A DNA stretch of 64,000 nt from Marisa cornuarietis (GCA_004794655.1 SMMW01000624.1:558001-622000), one strand, 5' to 3'. Shown: positions 24,410 to 37,771, numbered from the stretch's first letter. The notes: generated by a model not told the origin, from the sequence alone. Numbers and translations are program-made.

Positions 24410-27228
24410 TGAAAGTGTAGTTCTGCCTTATAACTACTTCAAGGGATGGATTCAACGGATTTTTATGTAAAAGAAAGCAATTAAATATATGGGCGTTTTT
24501 GCTTTAGGTTATTTCACTGATATTAGACTAAACAAACCTTTTTTAAGAAGACAGAATGAGCTTCGTTTGCATATTATTTCAGAATAACAGGTTTCCCTTT
24601 TTCCAAACTGATCTATAAGCGACAACCAAGAACCTGCATCTCTATCTCCTCTTCCTAAAATGTACTTGTAAAGTCGTGCAACATGCACATCTTTATTGTT
24701 CGCATAGCTATTTTTATAAATTCCACGGAACTAGGAAGAAGTTACTAAGAGGCTCACAACTTTAACTAACTTAAAACAACTTATCCATTTTATTGAAGTC
24801 CCTTAACACATTCTGCTAGATTCCGTTATGCTGCTTGTCTCCTCCTAATAACCACATCAGAATATTTTAAGTAGAATCTGGTGTGGGAATGCATGTAACA
24901 ATGATTGAACATACATTTCCTAGGTTGGATTAATTAGTAATGTATTGAGTTCCCATCGTCAAACGCAGCTAGTGGCGAGCAGCAGACTTTCAATTGTTCA
25001 TTCTCATGAACACGTAGTTTGAAACCTTTTTAAGTCACACCATGTAAAGTAAGTGTATGACCAGACATCCAAAGCTAATCACAGTCCATCAGACCGTTAT
25101 GCTATAAATAGACGAACGCATTGCATTGTCGAGCATTAAAGGTCAAGTGGGGGAACAACTTGTGACGTCACGTTTGTCAGATTTACAAACGGTTCCAACT
25201 CTACCACGAAATGTAGGCTCAATAACAGAAGCGTATCTATGTATAATACTGATTCTTGTATTGCTGAATTATTTTTATGCTAGGTAATATTTGTAAGACA
25301 AGCTTGAAGGAGGGAAAAAAAACATCTTGTGGTGAACTTTACCCAGTCAAAGTGAATGAGTTCCCTTAGACCTTTAAACGCGATCATACTGCTTTATAAC
25401 TCTCTTCAAACAAGTACTTAAAAATATTGTTGATGTATCAAACCAAAACAGAAGCAGGCAAAACATAAATAATATTATGCAAAATGTCGTTTAAAGTCAA
25501 AGCTATTTATATCACAAAAATGGCTACCATACTGTATAGGAATTAAAACACTAAGGTCGTATCAATTGCAAGGCTTGGAAGCGAGACCAGACAAAGGTCT
25601 ACAACGGAGGAGCAATACCATGGAAACTATAAAGTCCTTCATCTGCCACTACGATCAGTCAATCAAATAATTCAATACGCTATTGATCTCAATCTCAACG
25701 GACAGCCCTCGTCAGCCTGTGCAATCGCCTATTGAATTTACGTCAAGGGTGTCCGGCCTGCAAATCTGGATATGCACGCCCTAAGGGAGGATGCTGTGGA
25801 AATTGCAAAGAGAGTTACTCTCCCTGTTCTTCATTCAATTCAAAGGAATTTTTTTCCCTTTAACCGCCAAAGCCCTCATCTCCCTTCACCACTCGCTTTA
25901 TGACTAATTTTGTTCAGTCTCCTCGCTGGGCTGCCTTTTATGAGGTTACTATAGGCCGGCAGTGGATTGTAAAATGGGCCTTGAGGGTTAAGATGTTGGA
26001 AACATATAAAAAACATTCCGAGCACGAACAGGAAGGCCAATAAAGCCTTGTACCTCGCCTCACAGCTTTGCAAACACATCTTCTCTTTTCACATCTGATT
26101 AAATCGAATTTAGGGAACAAAATAAATTGAAAACTTTTCGTCTGGCCGTGCCTGTTTCAGCTACAGACAATGTCAAGCCTTTCTCAGTCCATGCAGTTAA
26201 TAACACATTGAAAAGTATACAGATATTGTAATGAGAGCAGTTCATAGACTTTTTATTTTTCCCAGCGGATTGCAACATTGTACAGTAAGATTTAGCACGA
26301 AAAATATCCAAAAAAAGTATATTTTAAAAGGGTTTTTTTTAGAAAAAAAAATACGGGACATAACTGATCGCTTTTGTTTAATATTTCAAGCATCTTTTAT
26401 ATATTATTTTGTTGATTGAGTCAGAACTTATTATCAATCGTATTCGACGTACAGGAGGTAACTGATCACTCTTTCTCTTTCTTTTCTTTTTTCTGTTACT
26501 TTTTTTATTTCAGTCAGAAATTATTATCAGTCGCCCTCGACCGTTGCAACGCGTGAAGTCCACTGCAACAGTAAAGGAACCTGAGAAAGTTTGTAGACTG
26601 AGTGTGTTGGCAGTGCTCCACAGCTGTCATTTGTGCTGTCAATGCCTACCTCTGCACAACATCAACGACCTCAGTACCGCCATTGATGTGCAAGACAACA
26701 CCAGACATGCACAGCAACGGCTTCAGCATCAGTAGGACAGCGCCCCAGGAATGCTTATCGTTCATCGATGCAGACGTTTGCATCAAATTCAATTTTATCA
26801 CTTGTCTCCGTCTCCATTCTTCTCTTTGTCTTTCTTTCTCGTTGTCTTCCTGTTCCTTCTGCTCTCTTCCTCGCTTCCGCCCTTTTCTCGCTCTTCGCTC
26901 TATTACCTCTACGCGTTTAAAATATTGGGAAACATTTTATTTTTATATTTTATGTTTTATTGGAGATATTTTAATTTACAAGCATTGGCTGTACGCTTAC
27001 CTTCTCAACACATCAAGAGAGTTGCGTAATGTTCATACCCTATTTAACAGATTTTATCAGATTTGTGGAACTAAGCATTCCTTTGTTTTGTTCTTGTTCT
27101 TGTTTTGTTTTTTTTTTTGTTTTTTGTTTTTGTTTGTTTTGTTTTTGTTTTTGTTTTTGTTTGTTTGTTTGTTTTTTTGCTGCGCAGTGAGCCTTCGTCT
27201 GAATGGATACCTGTGCATTACAAATGGA

Positions 27229-27229
<1 letters not shown>
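24410..27229. other. Intergenic, no supported gene
   Basis: AT-rich DNA. The 237-codon plus frame at 26602-27315 runs through T-rich (TTTTG)n-like sequence at 27085-27178 and the ATC repeat and is not credible as a gene. Nothing else stands out. Confidence 0.55.

Positions 27230-27278
<49 letters not shown>
27230..27278. repeat. (ATC)16 microsatellite
   Basis: About 16 uninterrupted triplets; a poly-His frame on plus and a poly-Met frame on minus both derive from it. Confidence 0.95.
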
Positions 27279-27280
<2 letters not shown>

Positions 27281-27990
27281 TAAAGGAAAGTAAAGTGAGA
27301 GAAGCACATTTTTAAAAAGTAAAATGAAAGAATTCTGATCGTTGTTCGCGCCTCACTCTGCAACAAAAAGCAGTAACAACATGTCTGGTGGGCTTGAGGG
27401 AGATGGCGACTTTTATTACAGAAGCATTGCTGTGCAATATTTGGTGCTGTGAGCGTGCGTGACACTCGGCTAACACGGGCTTTGTGCAAGTTTTAGTTTT
27501 AAACTGTGCAAACCAGCTTCCATGCACCAAGCTAGCTCTTCCCTTGTACAGCAAAGCATGGTCGCCATGGATCCAATGGGTTCCAGACTTGCACTCCAGC
27601 CATAGATTTTCTCTCTGCTCTCCTTTTCTGCAGCTGCTCCATTCTTTTTCTCAATTTAAGATGCAGCTACCATGTAGCTCATTGTTGTGGTAGCCAGAAC
27701 TGACAGCCAGTGTGACTTCTCTGTCGCCGTTGAACACAGCTCACCACTCCAAGCCTCGAGTTCGTGTGCACTGTGACTGCTTCATATTTTAGTTCCGTTC
27801 TTTGCGCTGCCTTCACCTCGAACTGTCAGCCAGTCCTTGTTGGATGCTGAGCCGCTCAGGCATCACTGGTGTGCCAGTTTCTCTGTCCTGCGTTTATGGC
27901 TGTTGTGTCTCTGTTAGTTTGTTTTCTCCTGGTATCTATTGGTCTGTGTCTAAATGGATGTTCGGTGAATTTAACATTTACTTTTCTTTT

Positions 27991-28036
27991 GTAAAGAACA
28001 TTGAGCCTCCTGGTAAGAAGGGACTGCACTAGATGA

Positions 28037-28072
<36 letters not shown>
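27991..28072 (+). mobile_element. SINE/LINE 3' tail ending in (ATT)12
   Basis: The sequence GTAAAGAACATTGAGCC, a short spacer, then CTGCACTAGATGAA and twelve ATT units resembles the GTAAAGCGCxTTGAG...GCGCTATATAAAT(ATT)n tail common to animal retroposons. The tails at 60944-61020 and 41343-41248 share the plan. The upstream body was not delimited. Confidence 0.5.
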
Positions 28073-28073
<1 letters not shown>

Positions 28074-31000
28074 CTTATCTCTAGAAAAGAGACTTTACAA
28101 CCAATCGTTAAAGGGAATCTTTTTCTATATTATCCAGCTGGTTGTATCAGATGTGTATGCAGTAGCTGAACTTTCGTTTTTGCTCACCCGTTTGCAAAAA
28201 GACAAATCGGTAAACACATAATAAAATTATTTATCTTAAAAGTATGTTATGCGTGCGTGTCCAGCCTTATATCGCATACTCTTTTCGTTGCCCATGACCT
28301 CCAGAATAGAGAGAAACTTCTAACTTGTAGCCCATGTTTTTGTTTTTTTAATGAAACCCAAAGCACTTTGTCAACGCTCATTTTGCTATTGAGATGAAAC
28401 TAAACTTCCTTTGGTCCTTATTCGTCTTAAGTGCAGGGATTTGCGACAAATGAATTTCGGTTAGAGCAAATACATCATCTAAAATACACTATCATTTTAG
28501 ATTTTCTTTTGCTGTTGCTGACAGGATAGGATAGTTGATAAACCTGACACATCGCAGTTCATGTTGTATAGTTCTCTAAAGAAGTTAGAATGTGGGACAC
28601 TAACCTCTTCTTGCAGTTTATTTTCTTCTGCTTTGTAAGGACGTTCTGTAAATTTAAAATAAATTAACCAATGCAGTTATACATGTGTATCTTTCTCTAT
28701 ATATCTATATACAATCTACTTTTCGAATATTTTTATCAGTACACAGGCATACGTTTGATGCGGGTGGTGACCTAAACGATAAAATTTCTCTCATATTCTT
28801 AGTGATATCTTGAAAAACCGAACTCTAGAAAGCACTAGTATAAATATATATATATATATATATTAGACATATTGCCGTTTCCGCTGGTACAAAAACATGG
28901 TCACATGGTGCCTAGTGGTAAGTTAGTAGACTGTAAGTGGTTCACCGTGTCTAGTACGTGGCAGCGGGAACTACTACTGCATATTATGCTCGTCCTTTTC
29001 TTAATAAATCACTACCATTCACCATGATGGCAGAGGGAGATTTTCAGCAACAAGACTAAATAAACCTACAGTCGCTGATCATCAGCTGAGAGGATGCTCG
29101 CACAAACTATCGGAACACTTGTGTCTCCTTTCGGTTTTTAGTACCCTATTCCCTAAGATGGTCTCATCTGGCCAGATATTAATAACCAGTCAAAATATCG
29201 TTCCATTCCTCCACTTTCTCTCTCTCTATTTTCCTTCTCTCTGGTAGTTTTAAGCTGTCTTCAAAGACCAGGGAATTTTTCCCGCAGATCAGAAGAGATG
29301 AGGTCAAAGAACGTCTCGCGTCCCAGATGACTGACGAGCTCAAAGGTTAGATCATGGTCGAGCCATAACTGCACGCTTCTCAACTTCTTTGTCCCGTTGC
29401 TCCACTAAAAAAAAAAAAAAAATTTGCCGGCGTTTCTCCGCGAAGCATTGATTAGCCAGACATCAGTCTAAATGAACCATTCATGGCGAGAGAGAAGCTG
29501 TGTTCTCGCGAGACCCATCGCGCCGAAGCCAAACACCGCGAGACTTGGGTTGTTGCTGCGTGGAGGCTGCGATTAGTGAACTTCCAGCAATGGCTTGCTT
29601 CACAGGGAAATAACTCTAGAGGACTGCGGCTGTGTAAATTTAAGCGGCATGAGACAGTGCATAAATATGAGCGACTCAGTTATGACTCAGCTTCGAGACA
29701 GCGGGGAAGGAAACAAAGAAGGATGGGTGGACGAAGAAGCAGCAGTTGCTATTGTGGTTGTTGTTGTCTGTGTAATTTATACAGGTCTAAACAAACCTCA
29801 GTAAATCCATGTTTTTGAAATACATTTAGTTGCTTGATTCTGAAACAAACAAACGAAAAGAACCTAACTGTGTGGAAACTGAATGGTTTATATTATAGTA
29901 ATTTACATTTTCTAAGGTGATTAAAAAAAGTGCAAAAAATATTTTTTTGTTCACTTCCGTTTCAAATTTTATTATTATTTTTTTATTATTTTATTATTAT
30001 GTTTATTATTTTTGTATTTTTTATTATTATTTATTTTTTATTTTTTCTTTGTTATTTTATTATTATTTTTTATTTAAAAGTACTGTGAATGGAAATTGTT
30101 AAGGGCTCTCAAAGGTGACTGCTCTTAATGAGACAGCCAGCAAGTTAGTGAAGCAGGAGAGAAATTATATGCTATGGCTCCTTTCAGATTTCATCACAGA
30201 GAGCATGTCAGTTTCTATTTCTGATGAGACTAGAGTCTTTTTAAGGAATTAATTTGTGAGAGCATCAGCAGCGTGCAATGGTCCTCATGTCTGACAGAGT
30301 GGATTACACAGGCAAGAACAAAAACAGAACAGCCGACAGAGCCAAGCCAGCTGACATTGCAACCCCTCTGTTATCTTTTTCTTTCTTTTTTGTTTCTTGT
30401 TTGTTTGTTTGTTTGTTTTTGTTTTTGTTTGTTGTTGTTGTTGTTTTTTTGTTAATTGTTGTTTTGTTTGCTTCGCCTTAACATAACAAGCACAATACTC
30501 GAGATCTTACCGTCTCTCGTGCTTTGTGAATACATAAATCTTATCTAGCTCTTACCAACAAAGCTTTATCCTTCAGTGGAACAAAGACATCAAAGGCGCA
30601 GTTTTGTGTTAAGGTAAACATCAACTGTCTCTTGTAATATTTCGGAAAACAAACTACAGTTTTGTGCAATTCTTAGTGAAGCATATACACCAGTTTTTTT
30701 TATACACACTATAGACAAGTTTGGTAGAGGTTTTTAGACTATAGCACAGACAAGTTACTGACATAACACTGACAAGTTATCTTCGTAGCAATGAATAATG
30801 ATTATATCGTGGGTTCGATTTTTTGTCTTTGTTACCTTGCTTTTAGCTTACGTGCACGGGTCGCCATTAATTTTAAATCTTGCGGATAGCCCTGGCTGAC
30901 TTCTCAATACAACTTCCGAGTTTTCAGCTTCAGAGAAAGAAGTGGAGGCGATTGACAACAGTCGTTGAAAGCAGATTCTAAGCTTTCCTCACCATCATCA

Positions 31001-31869
31001 GCACATTTACGTGTTGCGGTAAGGTTTCTGGGAAATCGATGTCCATTTGAAGTCTGATATATTTTGAGGTGAGGCTTTACAAAGAATTTGTCGGTGACTC
31101 CCTTGGTCGTTCTATTCTCGGACGTTGACTTGGCTGGAAATCGCTGCGACAGGAGGTTTTTATTTTTTTTTTTAAATCAATCATTTAATCAATTGATCGA
31201 TCGATCAATTACACTGTCTATACCACGCATTTTATATTTTTTTTCTCGTTTTTGCGGGAACTTTCTGAGACTCACGCAAGAAGAATAAGACTGTTCGTGC
31301 TTAGTCAAACCTTCTGAGCAGACAGACAAGAATCTGTAATGAAAAACGGGATGAGCGTTCACTGGCCTCAGTCAGATGTCATCCCTACTATTCCTCGACA
31401 TCTGGAGATGTTAAAGATCTTAGACATTTGAAAAAGACCTTTCAAATGATTCGTGTGAAACATGATCTGCGCTCTGTCAGCTTCGCTTAGATGTTCCGCG
31501 GACATTACACTGAAGGCAGACCAAATGATCAATGCAGCAGAGCTTGCTAACTTTTATTTTCACCAATTTTCCAGTCAAAATGGAGGGCAGGGTATAATGG
31601 TGTGTTAAAGACAGTTCGCAATCAAAGTAAATTCGTTCAAAATGTCTTTCTGTATTAAAAGAACAGTTTCTAACAAGTGTCAGACAGAAAAGAGAGCGAA
31701 ATGTTTTCTTATCACATTTTCGATGTCATATAAAGACACAAACATGATTTTTCAATCTCTTATTTTTGTTGTCACAAATAAATGTAGGAACTGAAATGAG
31801 TTATGGATGGAAGAAACCGAAGACTTTAAAAGGGAGTTAGAGGTTAAAGTCCCTACTGGGACCAGCTTT
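28073..31869. other. Intergenic, no supported gene
   Basis: AT-rich sequence with a TA run at 28845-28862, poly-A near 29407-29421, an ATT/TTA-rich block at 29968-30072, a (GTTT)n tract at 30395-30450 and poly-T near 31160. A 111-codon frame at 29483-29818 is basic but has stop-rich neighbours and no splice context. Confidence 0.55.
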
Positions 31870-32040
31870 TCTGTGAAGGCGGTGCACATCTGTCCCTCGC
31901 TGCTTTACCTCCTCTAGTCCTGCAAAGGACTGGGTACCCATTTAAGTGAGTCAGCGGGGTAGGGAGAGTGCTCTGCCTAACACGGGTATCGAACCGGCTG
32001 GTCTTCATCCTTAAGCGCCATTGCTCTAAGTACTCAACTA
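31870..32040 (-). mobile_element. tRNA-derived SINE, second type
   Basis: On the minus strand an A-box-like TTAGAGCAATGGCGC is followed by a good B box in GCCGGTTCGATACCCG (about 31993-31985). Unrelated GGTACCCAGTCC...GGACTAGAGGAGG sequence follows, which contains a small inverted repeat. The head is tRNA-like but cannot fold as an intact tRNA with the sequence present. The body differs from the neighbouring SINE at 32110-32300. Confidence 0.55.
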
Positions 32041-32109
32041 ACTAACTTTATCTTCGTAGGTTGATGATGAGAAGTACCTAGATAATTTGTTGGCTACTTT
32101 GGTTTTGGA

Positions 32110-32300
32110 GAGGAATGTACTTCCACTTAGAGGTGATTTTGCGATATGATGGAAGAGGAAGGGGGTACTACACCCCCGACTACTGGCCCTGTGAACAGGT
32201 GTCACATGCAGAGTGTCCAAGACGAAATCTGAACCCAGGGCCTCTTTCTACGGTGGTTACAAGCGACTGTCTGAACCACTTCACTACCGGACGCCCTTTG
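32110..32300 (-). mobile_element. tRNA-derived SINE (same family as 53130-53320)
   Basis: The minus-strand head GGCGTCCGGTAGTGAAGTGG carries an A box (TAGTGAAGTGG), and GGGTTCAGATTTCG carries the B box. The body has GTGACACCTGTTCACAGGGCC and the 3' part has GCAAAATCACCTCTAAGTGG, matching the element at 53320-53130 along its length. Two distant similar copies plus pol III boxes make a SINE the natural reading. Confidence 0.75.
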
Positions 32301-34060
32301 TGAGAAGTACTTGCAAAGAAGTCGAGATAGTTTGAGGGACTGAAAGAGAAAGAAGTCTTACCTGGGAAGCTCTGCTACAGTAAATTTAGCATCTTAATAA
32401 TCATTTTGTGTAGAGAATCTTATCCTTGTTTTGTTGTCTTTTAAAATCAGAATAAAAGCTCCTTTTATAACGAATATCACTACAGTATACTCTTCAATAC
32501 GTATATGAATATGATGGATCTTCAGTATACTTTCAATATTAAAACCCAATCAGCCGATTTGGAAGTGTACATAGTATCCCATTTAAACCATTATAATTAG
32601 TGATTTGGCGTAATCTGCTTTAAAATACGATTACAAAAATAAATATTAGTCATGACACAGAAAATTATATGAAATAGGCTATTATTAGATGACATTGAAG
32701 GTGTAAAAATATAAGAAAAATAAATAAATATTTCGTCTTACTTTTTAGAATATAACAAAAGATGAAGCATCAAAGTGATTTAAGAGGAATTATCAAAGCA
32801 TCTTTTCGGAAGATTTCACTGTGATCACTCTTGCTCGCAAACCCGAGCAATATATTTTTAAATCCCACTAATGAGGTGCAGACATAAAGAGAGGGAATTT
32901 CTGTGCCCCAAAGCTACATTATGCCTATTTAAATATCTGCTGAGCCCAGATCGTCTATCTTGTCCTCATACCTCTTATCTGTTGACTTCACGATATCTTT
33001 ATTGACTGCAGATCAAAGGGCGAAAATGTGAAAGACCCACAAGATTATTTTAGAGCACGCATGTTCGCCTTTTATTTGTCTGGAGTAAAAGACAGTCTCT
33101 GTCTCTCCTCCAGCATATAGTGGTCTCTTCCGTGACTCGCTACAATCATGTGAAACAAGAAGAAGAAAAAAGTTCTCTGCTTGTAATATTTCTTTCTTGT
33201 GTTCCGACATTTTTCTTTAAGGTATTCTTTGTTTTTTCCCGCATTTGCTAATTTCTGTTATTCTTGACAGGAAACTTCGCTTAGAAACACTTGTGACGTT
33301 ACATAGGGGCAAGTACCAGTGTTTTATGTATTAGTAGTCTTCATTGTGGCGAACTGAAGAACTAGTGTGTGTCTGTGTGGGCAGGTGGGCATGTGGGCTT
33401 GTATGTGTACAGGCTTGTACGCAATTTAAACTTAAACAGTTAACGACAACCCAGAGCCTTCAGGACACAGAATGAACTGTCTCACACAAAGGTTCACGGT
33501 TAGAACCTAGCTTCATCACAGCTCAGACCACAAAACTGTTCACTAAGAAAAACTTGTCTGGAATAACAGCAGAACACGTGTCTTCACTTCAAAATGAGGC
33601 TAAACTAATGTGCTCATTTGTCATCTCCCTTCTCTTACACGGAAATACCCACGAGAATACAGTTCGTGGATAAAAGATCCCATAAAAAGATCCTTTGCAT
33701 CTCGAGAGAGTACAAGCTGTAGTAAAGACTACGCGACATAATTAGGAAAACAATAAGACCATTGAACCACCATTGAAAACTGAAGGGGTATGAGGACATC
33801 CAATGACCATTAGGACTCGCAAGTACGATCCTGCAGGGAACAGTAGAACTAGACAGAAGAAGAAAAAGACAAAGAAATGAAAGAGTAGACGACACCCAGG
33901 AGTAAACTATCTGTCAGTCAGAACTGTTTTGGAATGGGACTCTCTCACTTCTCCTATTATAATTTGGTCATATTCAAGGCTTAAAGTTTGCTCCAATCAA
34001 GCTGATCATATTACCTTCATAATAGTAATACTTGAAAAGGGGTTTTAGTAATATCACTTC
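32301..34060. other. Intergenic, no gene seen
   Basis: AT-rich DNA without recognisable features; open frames are short and unsupported. Confidence 0.6.
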
Positions 34061-34255
34061 ATGGACAGTTGTTGGCGCAGTGGCTAAAATACGATCAGCA
34101 CGACATTGAGTTTTGAACAATAGGTGTTTAGATTTTCAGTCGAACATACATCTGTCTGGATGTGACACCTGTTTAGACACACGCCTCTCTGTAGATCAAA
34201 CACCTGTCCACAACTTACTGTAGATTCTCCGGGTACACCAGTCTCTCCAGCCTAG
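34061..34255 (+). mobile_element. Degenerate SINE with GGGTAC/CTCC tail module
   Basis: The tRNA-like head has GGCGCAGTGGCTAA as A box and a weak B box (GTTTAGATTTTC). Then TGTGACACCTG, as in other SINEs here, and a GATTCTCCGGGTACACC module follow. The last module is the inverse of the AACCGGAGAACCCGGATG module at 46437-46525. Confidence 0.5.
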
Positions 34256-34654
34256 TAGTGAATTTATTTTTTCGTTCCTTCGTGACTGCTTATTGAGAAC
34301 AGTAGCACGCGTGATTTGCGTGATACTGAGATGACACTAAAGACAAATTAATGAGTTAATGAGTTATACAAAGTAGTTCATGAGAGGAGGTAACGGGTAC
34401 GTTGTAGTTTAACAGACAAGAGGATAGTTGAGCGGATTGAGCAGAGGATAATGGGGGCGTGGAGTTGTCTGCCCGTAATGAACCGGATGATAGGGAGAAG
34501 TTAGTAATTCTTTTTTTTTTTTGGCATCAGTTAAAATTAGGACCTAGCCCTGTACAGTCATGTGAACATTGTTAAGGCCCCGCCCACTCCCGTTCGCCAC
34601 ATTGGAGCAGTGATCAGGATGGAAGCATCATACCCTGTATCGTTCTTTGCCAGA

Positions 34655-34840
34655 GCGCAGTCCAGTGGTTGGCGCCTGTCACCAGTACACTGAGGGTTGG
34701 CTGGCCTGCGTTCAGATCTCGTCTCAGACACGCTGTTCTTTCTCAGCTCTTAACATCTGTTTACAGGGCCGGCTGCTTTGCTGTGGTGTAGCCTTAAATG
34801 CTGGCTCTGCGTAAAACATCAATTCCCCTGCCTCTTTCCA
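34655..34840 (+). mobile_element. tRNA-derived SINE (same family as 767-955)
   Basis: CAGTCCAGTGGTTGGCGCC supplies the A-box region and GCGTTCAGATCTCG the B box. The body CATCTGTTTACAGGGCCGGC is shared with the element at 955-767, followed by GTGTAGCCTTA and GCGTAAAACA. The 3' border is not sharp. Confidence 0.7.
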
Positions 34841-35616
34841 AAAGTGAAAATGGATTCTACCAGCACAATACAGTCGGCAATGATAAAGACGACGACGAAA
34901 GACAGCGAGCAAATTACAAGACCTAAGACTGTAGTATATATTTTTAATATTGTAGATTCACCTCAATCATCAGCTCAAATGCGTTCGAGGTGGACTAACT
35001 TTACATTTCCTTTTGTCACTTCAGAAGACTGTATGACAAATTAAACCTTTATCTTATAGTGTGTTTAATGTAAACATTGTCCTTCATCGAACTATTCCTT
35101 CCTGAGTGTGCAAATTATGTATATAGCTGCACTCTTCTTAACTGCGAAGATTACATTCAGGGTCTCGATGATTTTTTTCATCGGCTTCCAGAATAGAAGT
35201 ACTTTGTATTTACTGATTTGACTGAGCAGCAAGATCACATGTCTCGTTTGCCACTGTGCTCCTCTCTCGGCTCGATTTCTTCTGGGCTCTTATCACATGC
35301 GTCTCCTTGCTCAGATGTCCTCATACATCATTATTCTTGCAGATCACTTTATTGCCATATCCCTTGCTTCCACATGGCTTGGCAGACTGTCATCACACTG
35401 CAGCCATCACCAAGATTCTCTCCTTCTGACTTATGCTCAGAATTTCTTTGTCCATCAACCATCTTTTATGCCGGAAAACTGTGACCTTACGACCTGTAAG
35501 CTGTGACCTCCTGCACGCTCATGACATCGTTGAACTCTGATCCTTGAGGGCAAGAGTTTGCCCTAAGCCACAAAGAAAATGCTAGTCGGAACATAAACAG
35601 CCTGCGGACAACAGAA
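34841..35616. other. Intergenic, no gene seen
   Basis: No clear coding frame or element; two overlapping plus frames at 35218-35506 are unsupported. Confidence 0.5.
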
Positions 35617-35956
35617 ATGTTGTTCTCGAGAGACTTGGGAAGAAACGGAAACACTGAGATTAGGAAAAGCGGTGTGTCGGCGATGTCACAAGCTGTAAGA
35701 AGCTTTTCTGAGCAAACTGTTAACGACCGATGACAAGAAATGCCGGAGTCGAAGATGCAAGGCGCTCGCTAGACACACAAACTTCTAGAGAAACAAAAGA
35801 TGAAAGAAAAAGCGTGTTGGCTTCAGACATGCGCACTGAAGCTGCAAAAGAGAGGTCACAGCAAAGTTCAAGCGGCTTCGGGAAAAGACCGGCAAAGTGT
35901 TGTCAAGAGTCAATCAGCAAGTCTGACGTGGAAAAAGAAAAAAAAAATTAACAAAG
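35617..35956 (+). CDS. Candidate exon with two overlapping small ORFs
   Basis: A 38-codon frame starting at 35617 (MLFSRDLGRNGNTEIRKSG...) ends in TGA at 35731-35733. It overlaps by ATGA the start of a 73-codon frame (35730-35951; MTRNAGVEDARRSLDTQ...DVEKEKKN). Both are Ser/Arg/Glu/Lys-rich and look like disordered protein, and a consensus donor (AAAG before GTAAGT) begins at 35957. This may be one old coding exon with a one-base shift, an uORF-type leader, or a non-coding transcript. No family is recognised. Confidence 0.3.
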
Positions 35957-37396
35957 GTAAGTACCAATATCCTTTAAGCAAGTGGAAACAACAGTAAAAA
36001 CACAGCCCTTCAACATGACAAAGAGTCTGAGACAATAACGATGTGCAGTTGCTCCCCTTAGACAACATGTGCGACTGATGATATTCCAGACTTAAAAAGC
36101 ATAAGATACCTTGTCGATAACCAAGAGTATGAAGGTGAACACAGCAACCTTAACCAACAAAGTAATAAACATTCACAGACAATGTTAGTGGGAAAAAGGT
36201 TTTGAAGAAATATATTATGGACGAACCTTGGCAGATGGGAGACTTAACTGTCACCCTTACTTCAGACCCTTTTAGAATTTCCAAGTAGGTTTGTTACTTA
36301 TCTCGATGCCACGGGAGCTTTCGTTCACTGGTGTACGCCTACAAAGTAGAGAATGTGCCTAACAATGATTAAACTCAAGACAAATATCTAGATTGCTTAC
36401 AACACAAAAGTACAAAAATAGTTATGTAAAGAAACATAGGGGGGATCCTAAGTGCAAACAAAAACAACAAGCTCAAAATTTATAGGTCATGGGATCAGAG
36501 ACAAGCTGACAAACTGTAAATATACTGACAGGCGGAGACAGAGAGTGATTGTTGGCTAAATCACTCTTTAACAGTATTACCATTTCTATAATTACCTTTC
36601 AAAGCTCATTTATTTTCCTTAAAGTTAGTTTAATGATGTGTTTGTCTTTTTATTTATGTATATATATGTGTGCTTTATTCACATATTTTCACAAACTTAC
36701 TGACTTACGTGATGAAAGAAAAGATAAGCACCAGTGAAAAGGAGGGTTTTCCGAAATGTCGCCTTCCGTGTTCAGGGACAAAGCTTGGAGCAGACGCTTC
36801 ACGTGAGGCGGTAAGTAATTGGAAGGGCGTGATGAATAAGACCCTGGAGAGCCTGGACCCATCGCGTGATGATGATTGGATGGGACAGATCACGTGTCTG
36901 GCAATAAGTGACCATTCCTCTGGGCGTTCGATGCGGTCAAGCGTCGCTCCGTGTCCCACAACGCGCATAGCTTAGCACGTGCTGCCCCTTACAGCACTGA
37001 CAATGACCCATGTCTGTGATCTAAACTAACGGGAGATAACTCTTCCTTCATGAGACTTTTCAAGGGACTGAATCCCCAAGCAGGTAACGTCCATACCATT
37101 TGACTAAAGTGACATTTCACTGGGGGCTTGTCTGTGCAGGGAGATTAAGGGGGCTACGATGCTTTCAGTAACAAAACAAAAAAGACGAATTCGAAAAAAA
37201 ATGGCGGCGCCGAGGACAGGAGAATATCCCAGAATTCCCACTCAAGTCTCGTCAAACGGCGTCGCATCATAAAAGCAAGGCCGGCGACGACATCGAAGTA
37301 CTTCCGATACTGTTCAAGATGCACACGGTCTTCAGGCGCCTTGAGAAAGGTTGGCTTTTAGGATATAAAAAAAGGAAAAGACCTCTCTTTCTCTCT
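35957..37396. other. Possible plus-strand transcript region with GC-rich patch
   Basis: A strong plus-strand donor (GAGGCG before GTAAGT) is at 36811 and a good acceptor (TGCTGCCCCTTACAG) ends at about 36986. Around 37200 an AAAATGGCGGCGCCGAGG motif and CpG-rich DNA to about 37330 resemble a promoter (YY1-like ATGGCGGC). These signals are individually weak; no complete gene model can be drawn. Confidence 0.3.
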
Positions 37397-37406
37397 CACA
37401 CACACT

Positions 37407-37437
<31 letters not shown>

Positions 37438-37736
37438 ACAGAGTCGCATAGAAACATTCGCACACAAGTACAGTTTTCTTACTCTCTCTCTCTCTCACAC
37501 TTTCTATCATCCGTAACTCTTTCTGGTCTTCCCTTGTTTCTTTTCTCACTTTCTCTCTATCTCACTCTCCTCTTTCAGTTTTCCTCTCTCGTTTTCCGCT
37601 CTTCTTCGCGTTTCCACTACTCCATTCTTCTTTCTCTCTCTCTCTCTTTCTGTTTCACTATGTTTGATCCTTCTTCCCTTCTGTCTTTTTATCTCTTTCT
37701 CTCTTTTTTCTCTTCTTCTTCTTCTCTTTCTCACTT

Positions 37737-37767
<31 letters not shown>

Positions 37768-37771
37768 CACA
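37397..37771. repeat. CA and CT microsatellite cluster
   Basis: CA repeats at 37397-37440 and 37737-37763 flank a CT-rich polypyrimidine tract at about 37480-37735. Frames across it are repeat translations. Confidence 0.9.

Noticed and set aside
26602..27315. 237-codon plus frame
   Set aside because: It runs through T-rich TTTTG sequence and the ATC repeat (Phe/Leu/Cys then poly-His); composition is that of the repeats.
31940..32040. Possible tRNA gene on minus
   Set aside because: The B box is good but the acceptor and anticodon arms do not pair and the sequence continues into a SINE body.
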